From contig NZ_CP066218.1 in the NCBI RefSeq assembly GCF_016313185.1, forward strand, positions 2,728,001 through 2,792,000: DNA of 64,000 bases, given 5' to 3'. This document shows positions 34,525 through 49,505 of the stretch, piece by piece (position 1 is the first letter of the stretch; every line of letters begins with the position of its first letter). Source of the stretch: Mycolicibacterium baixiangningiae (lineage in GTDB: Bacteria; Actinomycetota; Actinomycetes; Mycobacteriales; Mycobacteriaceae). The translations under genes were made by a program, and so were the position numbers. Below the pieces are notes generated by a model that was not told the DNA's origin, did no database searches, and saw only the letters and a list, made by a program, of their open reading frames with translations.

Positions 34525-35109
34525 ATCAGCACTGAGACCCGTGTCAACGAGCGCATTCGCGTACCTGAAGTTCGCCTTATCGGACCGGGCGGTGAGCAGG
34601 TAGGCATAGTGCGCATCGAAGATGCACTCCGCGTCGCCGCGGATGCCGATCTCGACCTTGTCGAAGTTGCACCGGACGCCAAGCCGCCGGTTTGCAAGAT
34701 CATGGACTACGGCAAGTTCAAATACGAGACGGCACAGAAGGCGCGCGAGTCTCGCAAGAACCAGCAGCAGACCGTCGTCAAGGAGCAGAAGCTCCGTCCC
34801 AAGATCGACCCGCACGATTACGAGACCAAGAAGGGTCACGTCATCCGCTTCCTCGAGGCGGGGTCGAAGGTCAAGGTGACGATCATGTTCCGCGGACGTG
34901 AGCAGTCGAGGCCCGAACTGGGTTTCCGGCTCCTGCAACGCCTGGGCGCCGACGTCGCCGAGTACGGCTTCGTCGAGACGTCCGCGAAGCAAGACGGTCG
35001 CAACATGACGATGGTGCTGGCCCCGCATCGCGGTGCGAAGACTCGTGCAAAAGCGGCGGAGCAAGCCGAACGTCCCCGTGAGTCGGCCCCTGGCCCGGAC
35101 GTCACGTAG
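34525..35109 (+). CDS. infC: translation initiation factor IF-3 (ATC start)
   Basis: A 194-residue IF3, which blocks premature 50S joining and rejects non-AUG starts. Codons ATC AGC ACT GAG ACC CGT follow a perfect AGGAGG by four bases and give the standard mycobacterial N terminus (M)[20 protein letters not shown]. No ATG, GTG or TTG is at that place, and the next in-frame upstream ATG (34384) would add unrelated residues. N domain to ~75, linker helix [18 protein letters not shown] domain ([31 protein letters not shown]). E. coli infC starts with AUU and is autoregulated through that codon; the same logic fits here. Confidence 0.96.
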   Translation: MSTETRVNERIRVPEVRLIGPGGEQVGIVRIEDALRVAADADLDLVEVAPDAKPPVCKIMDYGKFKYETAQKARESRKNQQQTVVKEQKLRPKIDPHDYETKKGHVIRFLEAGSKVKVTIMFRGREQSRPELGFRLLQRLGADVAEYGFVETSAKQDGRNMTMVLAPHRGAKTRAKAAEQAERPRESAPGPDVT

Positions 35110-35144
35110 TACTGCCCGAACCGAACAGAATCAAGAGGACACCC

Positions 35145-35339
35145 ATGCCCAAGGCCAAGACCCACAGCGGCGCGTCCAAGCGCTTCCGGCGCACCGGCAC
35201 CGGAAAGATCGTGCGCCAGAAGGCAAATCGGCGCCACCTGATGGAGCACAAGCCCACGAAGCGCACCCGTCGCCTCGCGGGCCGCACGGAGGTGTCGGCC
35301 AACGACGCCCCGCGCATCAAAAAGATGCTCAACGGCTAG
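35145..35339 (+). CDS. rpmI: 50S ribosomal protein L35
   Basis: A 64-residue basic ribosomal protein, full length. The protein begins [21 protein letters not shown] and ends [10 protein letters not shown], the family pattern. GAGGAC lies just upstream of the ATG. It is the second gene of the infC-rpmI-rplT operon, 35 bases after infC. Confidence 0.98.
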   Translation: MPKAKTHSGASKRFRRTGTGKIVRQKANRRHLMEHKPTKRTRRLAGRTEVSANDAPRIKKMLNG

Positions 35340-35385
35340 AGCGACGAACCCGACCTTTCCAGTCCGCACGAGTTAGGAACCACCC

Positions 35386-35775
35386 ATGGCACGCGTCAAA
35401 CGCGCAGTCAATGCCCAGAAGAAGCGCCGCACGATTCTCAAGGCCTCCAAGGGCTACCGCGGTCAGCGGTCTCGCCTGTACCGCAAGGCCAAAGAGCAGC
35501 AGCTGCATTCACTCACCTACGCCTACCGCGACCGGCGGGCACGCAAGGGTGACTTCCGCAAGCTGTGGATCTCGCGGATCAACGCCGCGGCACGCGCCAA
35601 CGGCATCACCTACAACCGGCTGATCCAGGGCCTCAAGGCCGCCGGCATCGAGGTCGACCGCAAGAACCTCGCGGAGATCGCCGTCAGCGACGCCGCCGCG
35701 TTCACCGCATTGGCGGAGGCCGCCAAGGCCGCGCTGCCCGAGGACGTCAACGCGCCCTCCGGAGAGGCCGCCTGA
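35386..35775 (+). CDS. rplT: 50S ribosomal protein L20
   Basis: A 129-residue rRNA-binding protein needed for early 50S assembly. It begins [20 protein letters not shown] with the extended basic N-terminal helix; the globular part contains [20 protein letters not shown]. The C-terminal Ala-rich tail [11 protein letters not shown] is an actinobacterial extension. L20 represses its own operon in some bacteria. It ends 32 bases before the rRNA methyltransferase gene. Confidence 0.98.
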   Translation: MARVKRAVNAQKKRRTILKASKGYRGQRSRLYRKAKEQQLHSLTYAYRDRRARKGDFRKLWISRINAAARANGITYNRLIQGLKAAGIEVDRKNLAEIAVSDAAAFTALAEAAKAALPEDVNAPSGEAA

Positions 35776-35807
35776 GTCCGGAGGGCAGGAGCGAAGCGAC
35801 CCGGGAG

Positions 35808-36584
35808 ATGTCGCTGTTCAACGAGCGCTCCACCCGGGTGGCGGCAGCGGTCAAACTTCACCGACACGTCGGTCGCGTCCGCGCCGCACGTTTCCTCGCC
35901 GAGGGGCCGAACCTCATCGAGGCCGCGTTGCGGCGCGGAGTCGTCTCCGAGGTCTTCGCCACGGAGAACGCGGCGCAGCGCTTCGCGGCGTTACTCGGTG
36001 ACACAGACGTCCACCTGGTCACCGAACGCGCGGCGAAAGCATTGTCGGACACCGTGACCCCCGTCGGCCTCGTGGCGGTGTGCGAGATGCCCGAGGTGTC
36101 GCTACCTGAGGTGCTGGCCAAGACGCCCCGGCTGGTGGCGGTCGCGGTTGAGACGTCGGAGCCCGGCAATGCGGGCACGCTGATCCGGCTCGCCGATGCG
36201 ATGGGCGCCGACGCGGTGATCCTGGCCGGCAACAGCGTCGACCCCTACAACGGGAAGTGTCTTCGCGCGTCGGCGGGCAGCATCTTCGGCATTCCGGTCA
36301 TCCAGGCCCCGGATACCGCCGCGTTGATCGCGGCGTTGCGCGACGCCGGGTTGACGGTGTTGGCCACCACCCTGGACGGGGAGGTAAGCCTGGACGACGC
36401 GGCCCTGGACGCGCCGACGGCGTGGTTGTTCGGCGCCGAAGCTCACGGACTCGCGCCCGAGGTCGCCGCGCTGGCCGACGCCCGCGTGACCATTCCGATG
36501 GCGGGCAGCGCCGAGAGTCTCAACGTCGCTGCCGCCGCGGCGATCTGCCTCTACCAGAGCGCCCGCGCGCTGCGCTCACGCTGA
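35808..36584 (+). CDS. tsnR: TrmH-family (SpoU) RNA 2'-O-methyltransferase
   Basis: A 258-residue SPOUT methyltransferase in the Rv1644 position downstream of rplT. Residues 1-~100 form the substrate-binding domain (AAVKLHRHVGRVRAARFLAEGPN). The trefoil-knot domain has motif 1 ETSEPGNAGTLIRLADA, motif 2 WLFGAEAHGL and motif 3 IPMAGSAESLNVAAAAAI. The enzyme methylates ribose in rRNA with SAM; the tsnR name comes from 23S A1067 methylation, which gives thiostrepton resistance, and the actual target here is unproven. Start ATG 35808 has GGGAG directly adjacent and a better GGAGGGCAGGAG 15-27 bases upstream. Confidence 0.9.
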   Translation: MSLFNERSTRVAAAVKLHRHVGRVRAARFLAEGPNLIEAALRRGVVSEVFATENAAQRFAALLGDTDVHLVTERAAKALSDTVTPVGLVAVCEMPEVSLPEVLAKTPRLVAVAVETSEPGNAGTLIRLADAMGADAVILAGNSVDPYNGKCLRASAGSIFGIPVIQAPDTAALIAALRDAGLTVLATTLDGEVSLDDAALDAPTAWLFGAEAHGLAPEVAALADARVTIPMAGSAESLNVAAAAAICLYQSARALRSR

Positions 36585-36670
36585 CCGCGGGTCCCCGCTG
36601 TGCAATTTCATCCGCGAAACGCCGTCGAGGGCGGATCGATCCGCACACTCGGCGCGGGTGGACGGGTCTA

Positions 36671-37912
36671 CTACCCGCGCAGCAGACCCTTGGCCACGTG
36701 GGTGATCTGCACCTCGTTGCTCCCGGCGTAGATCATCAGCGACTTGGCGTCGCGGGCCAACTGCTCCACCCGGTACTCGGTCATGTAGCCGTTGCCGCCG
36801 AACAACTGGACCGCTTCCATGGCGACGTCCGTCGCGGCCTGCGAGCAGTACCACTTGATCGCCGACGCCTCCGCGAGCGAGATCGCCGTGCCGGTCTGCG
36901 ATGCCTCGATCACACGGAACAGCATGTTGCGCACGTTCATCCGCGCCACCTCCATCGAGGCGAGCTTGAGCTGGATGAGCTGGAACTGGCCGATCTCCTT
37001 ACCCCACAGTGTGCGATTGCGCGCGTAGTCGACAGACAGGCGCAGACACTCCTCGATCACCCCGAGCGCCATGGCGGCGACGCCGATGCGCTCCGCGGAG
37101 AAACTCGACCGTGCGCTCTCGCGGCCGTCGCCGGCCTCGTTGTCCTCGGTCTCACCGAGTAGCCGGTCGCGGCCCAAACGCACGTTGTTGAAGAACAGTT
37201 CGCCGGTGCGGGAGGAGTGAATTCCCATCTTGCGGAACGGCTTCGACTGCACGAAACCTTCCATGCCGCGGTCGAGGACGAACGTGAGCACCTTTCGGTC
37301 ACGCTTGTCGACGCCAACCCCCTCGTCGAGCTTGGCGTAGACCACCACCACGTCGGCGTCCGGGCCGTTGGTGATGAAGGTCTTCTGGCCGTTGAGGATG
37401 TAGTCGTCGCCATCCCGGACGACGTAGGACTTCATACCGCCGAACGCATCGGAACCCGAATCCGGTTCGGTGATCGCCCAGGCGCCCACCTTCTCGTAGG
37501 TCACCAGACCGGGTAGCCAGCGCTCCTGCTGAGCGAGCGTTCCGCGGCCCATGATCGTCGGAACGGTGAGTCCGAGGCTGACTCCCATGCCGGTGACGAC
37601 GCCCATGCACACCCGGCACAGCTCGCTGACGACCACGAAACCCATGCCCGCGCTACCGCCGTCACCGCCGAACATTCCGCCGGAGCTGTGGCCGCCAGAC
37701 GATGAGCCACCCTCCCTAAGCCGCGCCAACCGCTTTTCCAGCGACTCCTTGGCCATCGCATCGATTCCGAAGGTGCTGAACAGCTTCCGGATGATGGGGT
37801 AGGGCTCCATCTCGCCGCTCTCCAGAGCGTCGACATGCGGACGTATTTCCTTGTCGACGAACTCCCGGACGGCATCGCGCACGGCAATATCGACATCAGA
37901 CCACTCGAGCAT
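36671..37912 (-). CDS. acyl-CoA dehydrogenase, relocated catalytic Glu
   Basis: A 413-residue FAD enzyme of fatty-acid oxidation. ATG at 37912 begins MLEWSDVDIAVRDAVREFVD. The flavin signature WAITEPDSGSDAF and the C-terminal helical domain are clear. In the usual YEGT motif the catalytic Glu is replaced (IYAGSNEVQ), but FSAERIGVAAMALG carries a Glu in the helix-G position used by isovaleryl-CoA and long-chain dehydrogenases. An unusual Gly/Ser-rich insert (SSSGGHSSGGMFGGDGGSAG) lies at about residues 68-90. It is four bases downstream of the MpaB gene, clearly one operon, so the pair probably acts on one substrate family. Confidence 0.93.
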   Translation of the reverse strand: MLEWSDVDIAVRDAVREFVDKEIRPHVDALESGEMEPYPIIRKLFSTFGIDAMAKESLEKRLARLREGGSSSGGHSSGGMFGGDGGSAGMGFVVVSELCRVCMGVVTGMGVSLGLTVPTIMGRGTLAQQERWLPGLVTYEKVGAWAITEPDSGSDAFGGMKSYVVRDGDDYILNGQKTFITNGPDADVVVVYAKLDEGVGVDKRDRKVLTFVLDRGMEGFVQSKPFRKMGIHSSRTGELFFNNVRLGRDRLLGETEDNEAGDGRESARSSFSAERIGVAAMALGVIEECLRLSVDYARNRTLWGKEIGQFQLIQLKLASMEVARMNVRNMLFRVIEASQTGTAISLAEASAIKWYCSQAATDVAMEAVQLFGGNGYMTEYRVEQLARDAKSLMIYAGSNEVQITHVAKGLLRG

Positions 37913-37916
37913 GCCC

Positions 37917-38969
37917 CTAGGCTGCCTTACCGCGTCCGCGGGCCGGACGCAGCCCCGCCAAAGAGAACGTCGTGTGGACCAACGACCCGGCCTTGTCCAG
38001 CAGCGACTTGTGGCGTGGGACGTAGTGCATCGGCAGGCCGCGGCGGTCGGCCGGCGGGCCCATGAACGCGGGCGCTTCCACCAGGGGTGCATCGGCGGGC
38101 AGTTTGCCCTCGGCGCGCCGATAGGCGGCCAGCGCGCGCGGATGCAGGCGGATCTCGTCGGGTACGGCGACGAAGGCCAACTCGACGAGCTTGCCGAACA
38201 GCCGCAGCAGGACCTCGTCTCCCGGCGTCCACCGCAGCCCGGCGCGTTCGCGTACGGCGGGGTCGAACAGGCCCGCGGCGATCCACCGCTGCGCGCCCAA
38301 CATCGGTTTGAACATTTGGTCCCACACCGGGGTCGGCATCAACACGAACCACGGTTTGGGGATGCGGATCGCGAAGATGTCCAGCGTCGCCTGGTTCATC
38401 TCGAGTTCCTCGCGGCACTTGCGATCCCAGTACTCGCAGAACTCCTCCCACGACTTCGGCACGGGCCGCATGCTCATCCCGTACATGCGGTACCACTGCA
38501 CGTGTTCGTCGAACAGTTGGCGCTTGTCGGCCTCGGTGAGCCCGCCGCAGAAGTACTCCGCCGTCTTGATGATCAGCATGAAGAAGGTGGCGTGCGCCCA
38601 GTAGAACGTCTCGGGGTTCAGCGCGTGATAGCGCCGCCCGGCGTGGTCGGTGCCCTTTATCGTCGTGTGATAGCTCTTGATCTGCTCACCGGTCTGCGCG
38701 GCGCGGTCACCGTCGTAGACGACGCCCATGATCGGATAGACCGAGCGCGCCACGCGCTGCAGCGGTTCGCGCTTGAGAATCGAGTGGCCTTCGACACCGG
38801 CGCCCAGTTCGGGATACATGTTCTGGATCGCGCCGATCCACACGCCCAGCATGCCGGTGCGCAGGTCTCCGAAGTACTTCCACGTCAGCGAATCCGGGCC
38901 CAGCGGATCGGTGGGTGCCTCGCACGAGTGCAGGGTCTTGGGCTTTGCGGTCGTCGTCCTCGCGCTCAT
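37917..38969 (-). CDS. MpaB/DUF2236 oxygenase-family protein
   Basis: A 350-residue protein of the DUF2236/MpaB family, which includes the heme oxygenase-like latex-clearing protein Lcp. ATG at 38969 follows GCGAGGA by about six bases and starts MSARTTTAKPKTLHSCEAP. Conserved family segments are YHALNPETFYWAHATFFML and RPVPKSWEEFCEYWDRKC. Histidines in the first segment could bind heme. Mycobacteria carry many paralogues; most have no known substrate. It is the first gene of an operon with an acyl-CoA dehydrogenase, under a promoter with its own palindrome. Confidence 0.88.
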   Translation of the reverse strand: MSARTTTAKPKTLHSCEAPTDPLGPDSLTWKYFGDLRTGMLGVWIGAIQNMYPELGAGVEGHSILKREPLQRVARSVYPIMGVVYDGDRAAQTGEQIKSYHTTIKGTDHAGRRYHALNPETFYWAHATFFMLIIKTAEYFCGGLTEADKRQLFDEHVQWYRMYGMSMRPVPKSWEEFCEYWDRKCREELEMNQATLDIFAIRIPKPWFVLMPTPVWDQMFKPMLGAQRWIAAGLFDPAVRERAGLRWTPGDEVLLRLFGKLVELAFVAVPDEIRLHPRALAAYRRAEGKLPADAPLVEAPAFMGPPADRRGLPMHYVPRHKSLLDKAGSLVHTTFSLAGLRPARGRGKAA

Positions 38970-39005
38970 CGGTTCCTCGCTGAGTCGATGCTCACTGTGA
39001 TCCTC

Positions 39006-39034
39006 ACCATAGTGCTGACAACAGGTGTTGTCTA
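39006..39034 (-). promoter_or_regulatory. operator-promoter of the MpaB-ACAD operon
   Basis: On the minus strand -35 TAGACA (39029-39034) and -10 TATGGT (39006-39011) are 17 bases apart. The palindrome GACAACA-GG-TGTTGTC (39017-39032) overlaps the -35 and spacer, where a bound repressor would block RNA polymerase. The form resembles TetR/FadR-class operators; no regulator gene is adjacent. Confidence 0.7.
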
Positions 39035-39168
39035 TGAAGCGCGAACGCGCCCACACAGGTGTTATGCCCAAGAGATACGACCGCATGCGCACCGTGACCG
39101 GCCGGAAGTGACCAACGTCGTACCGCCGCTCGTTGCCCGCGTTTCGCGCCGACCCCTACGCTGAGCCC

Positions 39169-40056
39169 GTGGAGGTCGAGTCGTTCGGCGAACGATCCGG
39201 CGGTGCCGAGGACGCAGAACAGGCGCCGTCGCGCGGGTCGGCAGGACCCCTCGGTTGGCTCTACAGCGCCAACCACAGTCCCGGGGTGGTGGAGTTCTTG
39301 CGCCGGGCCCGGCGCGCGTTGCCCGGCGACCCGGATTTCGGTGACCCGCTGTCGGCCGACGGCGTGGGTGGGCCTCGTGCGGCCGCGCGGGTGGCCGACC
39401 GGTTGCTCGACCGCGAGGCGGTCTCACGGGAGGTCAGCCTCGGTGCCCTGCAGGTGTGGCAGGCGCTGACCGAACGGGTGTCGGGCAAACCGGCCAACCC
39501 TGAGGTCACTCTGGTCTTCAGTGACCTGGTCGGATTCTCGTCGTGGTCGCTGAGCGCCGGTGACGACGCGACCCTGCGGTTGCTGCGCCGGGTGGCGCAG
39601 GTGTTCGAGCCACCGTTGTTGGAGGCCGGCGGCCGCATCGTCAAACGGATGGGCGACGGGTCCATGGTGGTGTTCACAGACGCGACGACGGCGGTGCGCG
39701 CCGTGCTCACCGCGATGAACGCGGTCCGGGCGATCGAGGTCGACGGATACAACCCGCGCATGCGGGTCGGCGTGCACACCGGCCGGCCCCAGCGGATCGG
39801 ATCGGACTGGCTCGGGGTGGACGTCAACATCGCCGCGCGGGTGATGGAGCGGGCGACGCGCGGTGGGCTGGTCGTCTCGCAGACGACGCTCGACCGCGTT
39901 GCCGCCGAAGATCTGGAGGCGCTCGACGTCACCGTCAAGCGTCAGCGCCGGCAGGTGTTCAGCCTCAAACCCGACGGCGTGCCCCCGGATCTGTCCATGT
40001 ACCGCTTGCGCAGGCGCAGGCCGCTGGACGCCGACTCCGCCGACGACGGCTCGTAG
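39169..40056 (+). CDS. class III adenylate/guanylate cyclase
   Basis: A ~295-residue single-domain cyclase in the Rv1647 position. GTG at 39169 is preferred: a TACGCT -10 (39157-39162) ends six bases before it, implying a leaderless mRNA; TTG at 39133 is the alternative. After a ~110-residue N-terminal region the cyclase domain shows both metal-binding Asp (FSDLVGFS, GDGSMVVF), the adenine-selecting Lys (GRIVKRMGDG) and Asp (SDWLG), and transition-state Asn and Arg (VNIAARV). All six canonical residues are present, so it should make cAMP. It has no membrane segment. pheS follows 48 bases downstream but has its own promoter. Confidence 0.93.
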   Translation: MEVESFGERSGGAEDAEQAPSRGSAGPLGWLYSANHSPGVVEFLRRARRALPGDPDFGDPLSADGVGGPRAAARVADRLLDREAVSREVSLGALQVWQALTERVSGKPANPEVTLVFSDLVGFSSWSLSAGDDATLRLLRRVAQVFEPPLLEAGGRIVKRMGDGSMVVFTDATTAVRAVLTAMNAVRAIEVDGYNPRMRVGVHTGRPQRIGSDWLGVDVNIAARVMERATRGGLVVSQTTLDRVAAEDLEALDVTVKRQRRQVFSLKPDGVPPDLSMYRLRRRRPLDADSADDGS

Positions 40057-41156
<1,100 letters not shown>

Positions 41157-41157
<1 letters not shown>

Positions 41158-43643
41158 TGCGGTTGCCGTACAACTGGCTGCGCGAGGTCGTGGCGGCCGG
41201 CGCGCCCGGCTGGGACGTGTCGGCCGCCGAGCTCGAGAAAGCCCTGATCCGCATCGGCCACGAGGTCGAGGAGGTGCTGCCCGTCGGTCCGGTGAGCGGG
41301 CCACTGACCATCGGCCGGGTCGCCGAGATCGAGGAGCTCACCGAGTTCAAGAAACCCATCCGCGCCGTCAAGGTCGATGTCGGTGAAGCCGAGCTCCGCG
41401 ACATCGTCTGCGGGGCAACGAATTTCGCTGTCAATGATCTGGTGGTGGTGGCTCTCCCCGGTACTGTGCTCCCCGGCGACTTCACGATCGCGAAGCGCAA
41501 GACCTATGGCCGCACCTCGGACGGCATGATCTGCTCGACCGCCGAACTCAACCTCGGCGCCGACCACTCCGGGATCCTCGTCCTGCCGCCCGGAACCGTG
41601 GCCCCCGGAACGCCGGCCGCCGACGTGCTCGGGCTCGACGACGTCGTGTTCAACCTCGCGATCACGCCGGACCGCGGCTACTGCCTGTCGGTGCGCGGTA
41701 TGGCCCGTGAGATCGCCTGCGCCTACGGCCTGGACTACGTGGACCCGGCGGACGTGCCCGCGTTGCCCGCGGAGGGGGACGCGCTGCCCGTCACCATCGA
41801 ACCGGGCACCGGCGTGCTGCGGTTCGGGTTGCGGCCCGTCACCGGCATCGACCCCGCCGCGGTGTCGCCGTGGTGGCTGCAGCGCCGCCTCCTGCTGTCC
41901 GGGATCCGGGCGATCTCCCCGGCGGTCGACGTCACCAACTACGTGATGCTCGAGCTCGGCCACCCCATGCACGCCCACGACCGCAGCCTGATCACCGGTG
42001 GATTCCGAGTGCGCTTCGCCGAACCCGGCGAGACGGTCGTGACGCTCGACGACGTCGAGCGCCGGCTGGATCCGGCCGACGTGCTCATCGTCGACGACGC
42101 GGCGACCGCCGCGATCGGCGGCGTGATGGGCGCGGGCACCACCGAGGTCCGTGAGACGACCTCCGACGTGTTGCTCGAAGCGGCGGTATGGGACCCGGCG
42201 GCGGTGTCCCGCACGCAGCGACGGCTGCACCTGGCCAGTGAGGCCGGCCGCCGCTACGAGCGCACGGTCGACCCGGCCGTCTCGGTCGCGGCGCTCGACC
42301 GGTGCGCCGCGCTGCTCGCCGAGATCGCCGGTGGCACCGTCGAACCCCGGCTGACCGACTGGCGTGGCGACCCGCCTCGTGAGGACTGGTCGCCCGCGCC
42401 GGTCTCGATGGCACTCGACCGGCCCGACCGCACGGCCGGTGTGGAGTACGCACCGGGCACCACCGAGAAACGGCTCACCCAGATCGGCGCGACCGTCACC
42501 GTTGAGGGGGACCGGTTGACCGCCGTTCCTCCGAGCTGGCGCCCCGACATCAAACAGCCCGCCGATCTGGTCGAGGAGGTGCTGCGGCTCGAAGGCCTCG
42601 AGCAGATCCCTTCGGTGCTGCCCGCCGCCCCCGCCGGCCGCGGCCTGACCGCCACCCAGAAGCGTCGCCGGGCGATCGGGAAGTCCCTGGCGCTCAGCGG
42701 GTACGTCGAGATCCTGCCCAGCCCGTTCCTGCCCGACGGCGTCTTCGACGTGTGGGGCCTCGCCGCCGACGATCCGCGCCGGGCCACGACGCGGGTGCTC
42801 AACCCGCTGGAGGCCGACCGGCCGAACCTGGCCACGACGCTGCTGCCCGGCCTGCTCGAGGCGTTGGGCCGCAACGTGTCCCGCGGTGCGGTCGATACCG
42901 CGCTGTTCGCCATCGCGCAGGTGGTCGAACCCACCGAGCAGACCCGCGCTGTGGAGCGCATTCCCAACGACCGCAGGCCGACCGACGCGGAGATCGCGAC
43001 CCTGGACGCCTCTCTGCCACGCCAGCCGCAACACGTCGGTGCGGTGCTGACCGGTCTGCGGGAACCTGCCGGACCGTGGGGGAAGGGCAGGCCGGTCGAG
43101 GCCGCCGACGCCTTCGAGATGGTGCGCATCGTCGGACGGGCGGCGGGGGTGGAGTTCACCCTGCGCGCCGCCCAGCACCTGCCCTGGCATCCGGGACGCG
43201 GTGCCGAGGTGCTGATCGGCGACGCCGTCGTCGGACATGCCGGACAGCTGCATCCGGCGGTCGTCGAGCGCGCGGGCCTGCCCAAGGGCACGTGTGCGGT
43301 CGAACTCGACCTCGACGCGGTCCCGATGACCGAACTCCTCCCGGCGCCGCGAGTCTCGCCGTTCCCCGCCGTCTTCCAGGACGTCAGCCTCATCGTGTCC
43401 GACGACGTCGCGGCGCAGAGCGTGGTCGACGCGGTGCGATCCGGCGCCGGTGAACTGCTCGAGGATGTGCGTCTGTTCGACGTCTACACCGGTCCGCAGA
43501 TCGGCGACGGCCGCAAATCGCTCGCGCTCGCGCTGCGGTTCCGGGCCGCCGACCGGACGTTGACCGAAGACGAGGCGAGCGCCGCCCGCGACGCCGCGGT
43601 GCAGGCCGCAGCCGAGCAGGTCGGTGCAGTTCAGCGTCGCTGA
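41157..43643 (+). CDS. pheT: phenylalanyl-tRNA synthetase beta subunit
   Basis: An 828-residue subunit for tRNA binding and editing. It begins [20 protein letters not shown]; an EMAP-like OB domain ([20 protein letters not shown]) is near residues 45-150, B3/B4 editing domain ([18 protein letters not shown]) near 265, B5 ([15 protein letters not shown] ... [19 protein letters not shown]) near 440-480, and the C-terminal ferredoxin-like anticodon-binding FDX domain ([17 protein letters not shown]). It overlaps pheS by one base, ensuring equal expression, and overlaps the convergent membrane-protein gene by 13 bases. Confidence 0.98.
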
Positions 43644-44188
43644 CCGCGATCCGTCGGTGTGCCATAACCACCGGTGATCTGGTCCTCGAACAAGGGGGTG
43701 TGCGGAGGAGCGAACGTCGTCACCGCGAACACCGCGGCCGGAAGCGCCAGCAGTGCCGCGCCGATCCGGTCGGGTACCAAACCGAGTTGACCCAGAAGCA
43801 CCTCGCAGGCGAGTAGCCCGAGGATCACCGAAACGACGAAAATCATCCCGTCGCGGAGCAGTTGGCCGCGCAGCCCGGGGCGCGGCAGGGTCGCGGTGAG
43901 TGCGGCGGACAAGGTCAGCATCGACACCGCCGTGACGACGAAGCCCGCCGCTCGCGCCGCGAGCAGGCCTGACGGCGGGCCGGCGGCGACAACGAGTTCG
44001 AAGACCGTGTACGCCACCAGCGGCCAGTACGCCATTTTCAGGTGTTCCCACAGGCTTTCGTTGACGGGCGCGAACACCGCGACGACACGGTTGCGGCCAG
44101 ACCGTGCATAAGTGAAATGCAGCAGCACGCCGCAGGCGACCACCACCGGTAGGGCCGCTACAGTCCAGGGCCACACATGCGAGGCCAC
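43631..44188 (-). CDS. multi-pass membrane protein, DUF6512-like
   Basis: A ~185-residue integral membrane protein with about six hydrophobic helices. GTG at 44188 is chosen because a TATATT -10 ends seven bases before it; longer starts would reach into the divergent argC promoter. The first loop carries the conserved-looking [22 protein letters not shown]. The tail [17 protein letters not shown] is soluble. I believe it matches the DUF6512 family but no function is known. It is divergent from the arginine operon and converges on pheT. Confidence 0.78.
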   Translation of the reverse strand: MASHVWPWTVAALPVVVACGVLLHFTYARSGRNRVVAVFAPVNESLWEHLKMAYWPLVAYTVFELVVAAGPPSGLLAARAAGFVVTAVSMLTLSAALTATLPRPGLRGQLLRDGMIFVVSVILGLLACEVLLGQLGLVPDRIGAALLALPAAVFAVTTFAPPHTPLFEDQITGGYGTPTDRGQRR

Positions 44189-44195
44189 AGCGCCG

Positions 44196-44201
44196 AATAT
44201 A
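44196..44201 (-). promoter_or_regulatory. -10 element of the membrane-protein gene
   Basis: TATATT on the minus strand (44196-44201) fits the TANNNT consensus; the GTG at 44188 is seven bases downstream, suggesting a leaderless transcript. It is 35 bases from the ARG box, so ArgR could affect both directions. Confidence 0.55.
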
Positions 44202-44225
44202 CTGACAGTGCAGCCCGGTAATTGA

Positions 44226-46488
<2,263 letters not shown>

Positions 46489-46492
<4 letters not shown>

Positions 46493-47357
46493 GCACTGGA
46501 ACCGAGACCAAGGCGCAGGTGCTCGCCGGCGCGCTGCCGTGGCTCAAACAACTCCACGGCAAGATCGTCGTCGTCAAGTACGGCGGTAACGCCATGACCG
46601 ACGACACCCTCAAGGCAGCGTTCGCCGCCGACATGGTGTTCCTGCGCAACTGCGGCGTGCACCCCGTCGTCGTCCACGGTGGTGGCCCGCAGATCAGCGC
46701 GATGCTCAAGCGCCTCGGGATCCCCGGCGATTTCCGGGGCGGGTTCCGGGTGACCACGCCCGAGGTGCTCGACGTCGCGCGCATGGTGCTGTTCGGTCAG
46801 GTCGGCCGCGAACTCGTCGGGCTGATCAACGCGCACGGGCCCTACGCGGTCGGCATCACCGGTGAGGACGCGCACCTGTTCACCGCGGTGCGCAGAAGCG
46901 TCACAGTCGACGGTGTGGCCACCGACATCGGTCTGGTCGGCGACGTCGAACACGTCAACACCGAGGCCGTTCGGGACCTGATCGCCGCCGGCCGCATCCC
47001 GGTCGTGTCGACCATCGCGCCCGACGTCCACGGCGTGGTGCACAACATCAACGCCGACACCGCGGCGGCCGCGCTGGCCTCGGCGCTGCACGCCGAGAAG
47101 CTGGTGATGCTGACCGACGTCGAAGGGCTCTACACCGACTGGCCCGACCGCACCTCCCTGGTGAGCCAGATCGACACCGCCACACTGGCGGAGCTCTTGC
47201 CGAAGCTGGAGGCCGGTATGGTCCCGAAGATCGAGGCATGCCTACGCGCCGTCACCGACGGTGTGCCCAGTGCGCACGTCATCGACGGTCGCGTCGAACA
47301 CTGCGTGCTGGTCGAACTGTTCACCGACGAAGGGACCGGCACCAAGGTGGTGAGCTC

Positions 47358-47361
<4 letters not shown>
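46489..47361 (+). CDS. argB: acetylglutamate kinase
   Basis: A 290-residue amino-acid kinase that phosphorylates N-acetylglutamate, the step usually feedback-inhibited by arginine. It begins [20 protein letters not shown]; the N-terminal helix before [10 protein letters not shown] is the extension found in arginine-sensitive hexameric enzymes. Substrate loops [10 protein letters not shown] and GFRVTT, and the C-terminal lysine in [16 protein letters not shown], are conserved. It overlaps both neighbours by four bases. Confidence 0.98.
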
Positions 47362-49498
<2,137 letters not shown>

Positions 49499-49505
49499 CG
49501 TTCCC

